In this document: one piece after another, positions 63,790 through 64,000 of the stretch
Numbering within the stretch: position 1 is the stretch's first letter
How the letters are laid out: each line of letters opens with the position of its first letter
Origin: Bacillus mesophilus
Lineage (GTDB): Bacteria; Bacillota; Bacilli; Bacillales; SA4
Length of the DNA: 64,000 nucleotides
Assembly (NCBI RefSeq): GCF_011008845.1
Contig: NZ_JAAIWM010000002.1
Location: forward strand, 1 to 64,000
Direction of reading: 5' to 3'
Made by a program: the position numbers and the translations under genes
Notes under the pieces: generated by a model
Database searches by the model: none
Told to the model about the DNA's origin: nothing
The model's input: only the letters and a program-made list of their open reading frames with translations

Positions 63790-64000
63790 TAAGAAAAGCG
63801 CAAGCGCCCTGTTTAGCCCCGACAAGCAAATGTTCCTTCGAGAATAAAAGGGTGGCTTTTCCCTTTTATTCTCGAAGGGTTATCCCGGTCTAACTGGCGC
63901 TAACTAAAGGAATATAAAAAATTAGTTGCAATTAAAGCGCCAGTAAGACCCCGATTGGTTCAACTAACCATCAGAAAATCACTGATGGAAGTTTCACTGT
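63790..64000. repeat. Composite interspersed repeat at window end
   Basis: The left part (AAGCGCAAGCGCCCTG to TTCTCGAAGGGTTAT) repeats 18334-18412 with the same CCTTCGAGAA/TTCTCGAAGG hairpin, but the expected right end (GGGGCTGGGCGCTGG) is missing. Instead it runs into a second palindromic repeat: CTGGCGCTAACTAA with TTAGTT and AGCGCCAG, then GGTTCAACTAACC and CATCAG/CTGATG. It may continue past the window edge. 63682-63789 shows only the asnS promoter region. Confidence 0.75.

Overview
The window comes from a low-GC, endospore-forming member of the Bacillaceae. The evidence is gene content and order matching the Bacillus subtilis asnS-dnaD-nth-ypoC-ponA-recU-ypp and yprAB-cotD-ypsA-gpsB-rnpB-ypsC-ypvA-ypwA regions, strong AGGAGG-type ribosome binding sites with frequent TTG/GTG starts, spore genes (CotD, SASP, GerA-type germinant receptor, Spo0E-like phosphatase), and Bacillaceae GC-rich interspersed repeats. 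No species can be named from sequence reading alone.

Layout. 0-7.3 kb: ypbR (dynamin-like), a small four-cysteine protein that appears to start at ATC, ypbS and a sulfurtransferase, then the type III polyketide synthase/methyltransferase pair. 7.4-16.4 kb: a two-P-loop ATPase, an SDR plus beta-carbonic anhydrase operon, a LysM protein, M32 carboxypeptidase, a DinG-family helicase and a THUMP methyltransferase. 16.8-22.8 kb: RNase P RNA, gpsB, ypsA, cotD and the yprA/yprB (MrfAB) DNA repair pair. 53.8-63.7 kb: the yppG/F/E/D/C, SASP, recU-ponA and ypoC-nth-dnaD-asnS block.

Between these two conserved blocks (about 23-53 kb) lies an accessory region. It holds a SagB-like oxidoreductase divergent from a LysR regulator, and a two-part arsenic region: arsRBC, and an MFS transporter, a flavin monooxygenase and an ArsN1-like acetyltransferase suggestive of organoarsenical resistance. 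An orphan MEDS-domain histidine kinase follows. Next is an inorganic-carbon locus: an SbtA-type bicarbonate permease, a carbonic-anhydrase homologue with all zinc ligands lost, and an MpsC/DUF2294 protein behind a long structured leader. Then come a three-gene oxidoreductase operon with a divergent ArsR-type regulator, a gerA-type operon, a stand-alone MprF-like transferase domain and many small proteins likely connected with sporulation.

The most unusual items are the carbon locus with its candidate leader RNA and dead carbonic anhydrase, the ATC-initiated small gene, the organoarsenical-type cluster, and mosaic GC-rich repeats whose copies carry different hairpin inserts. Several real small genes are too short or have unusual starts (1591-1773, 45400-45576, 48105-48281, 51975-52127, 55805-55915).
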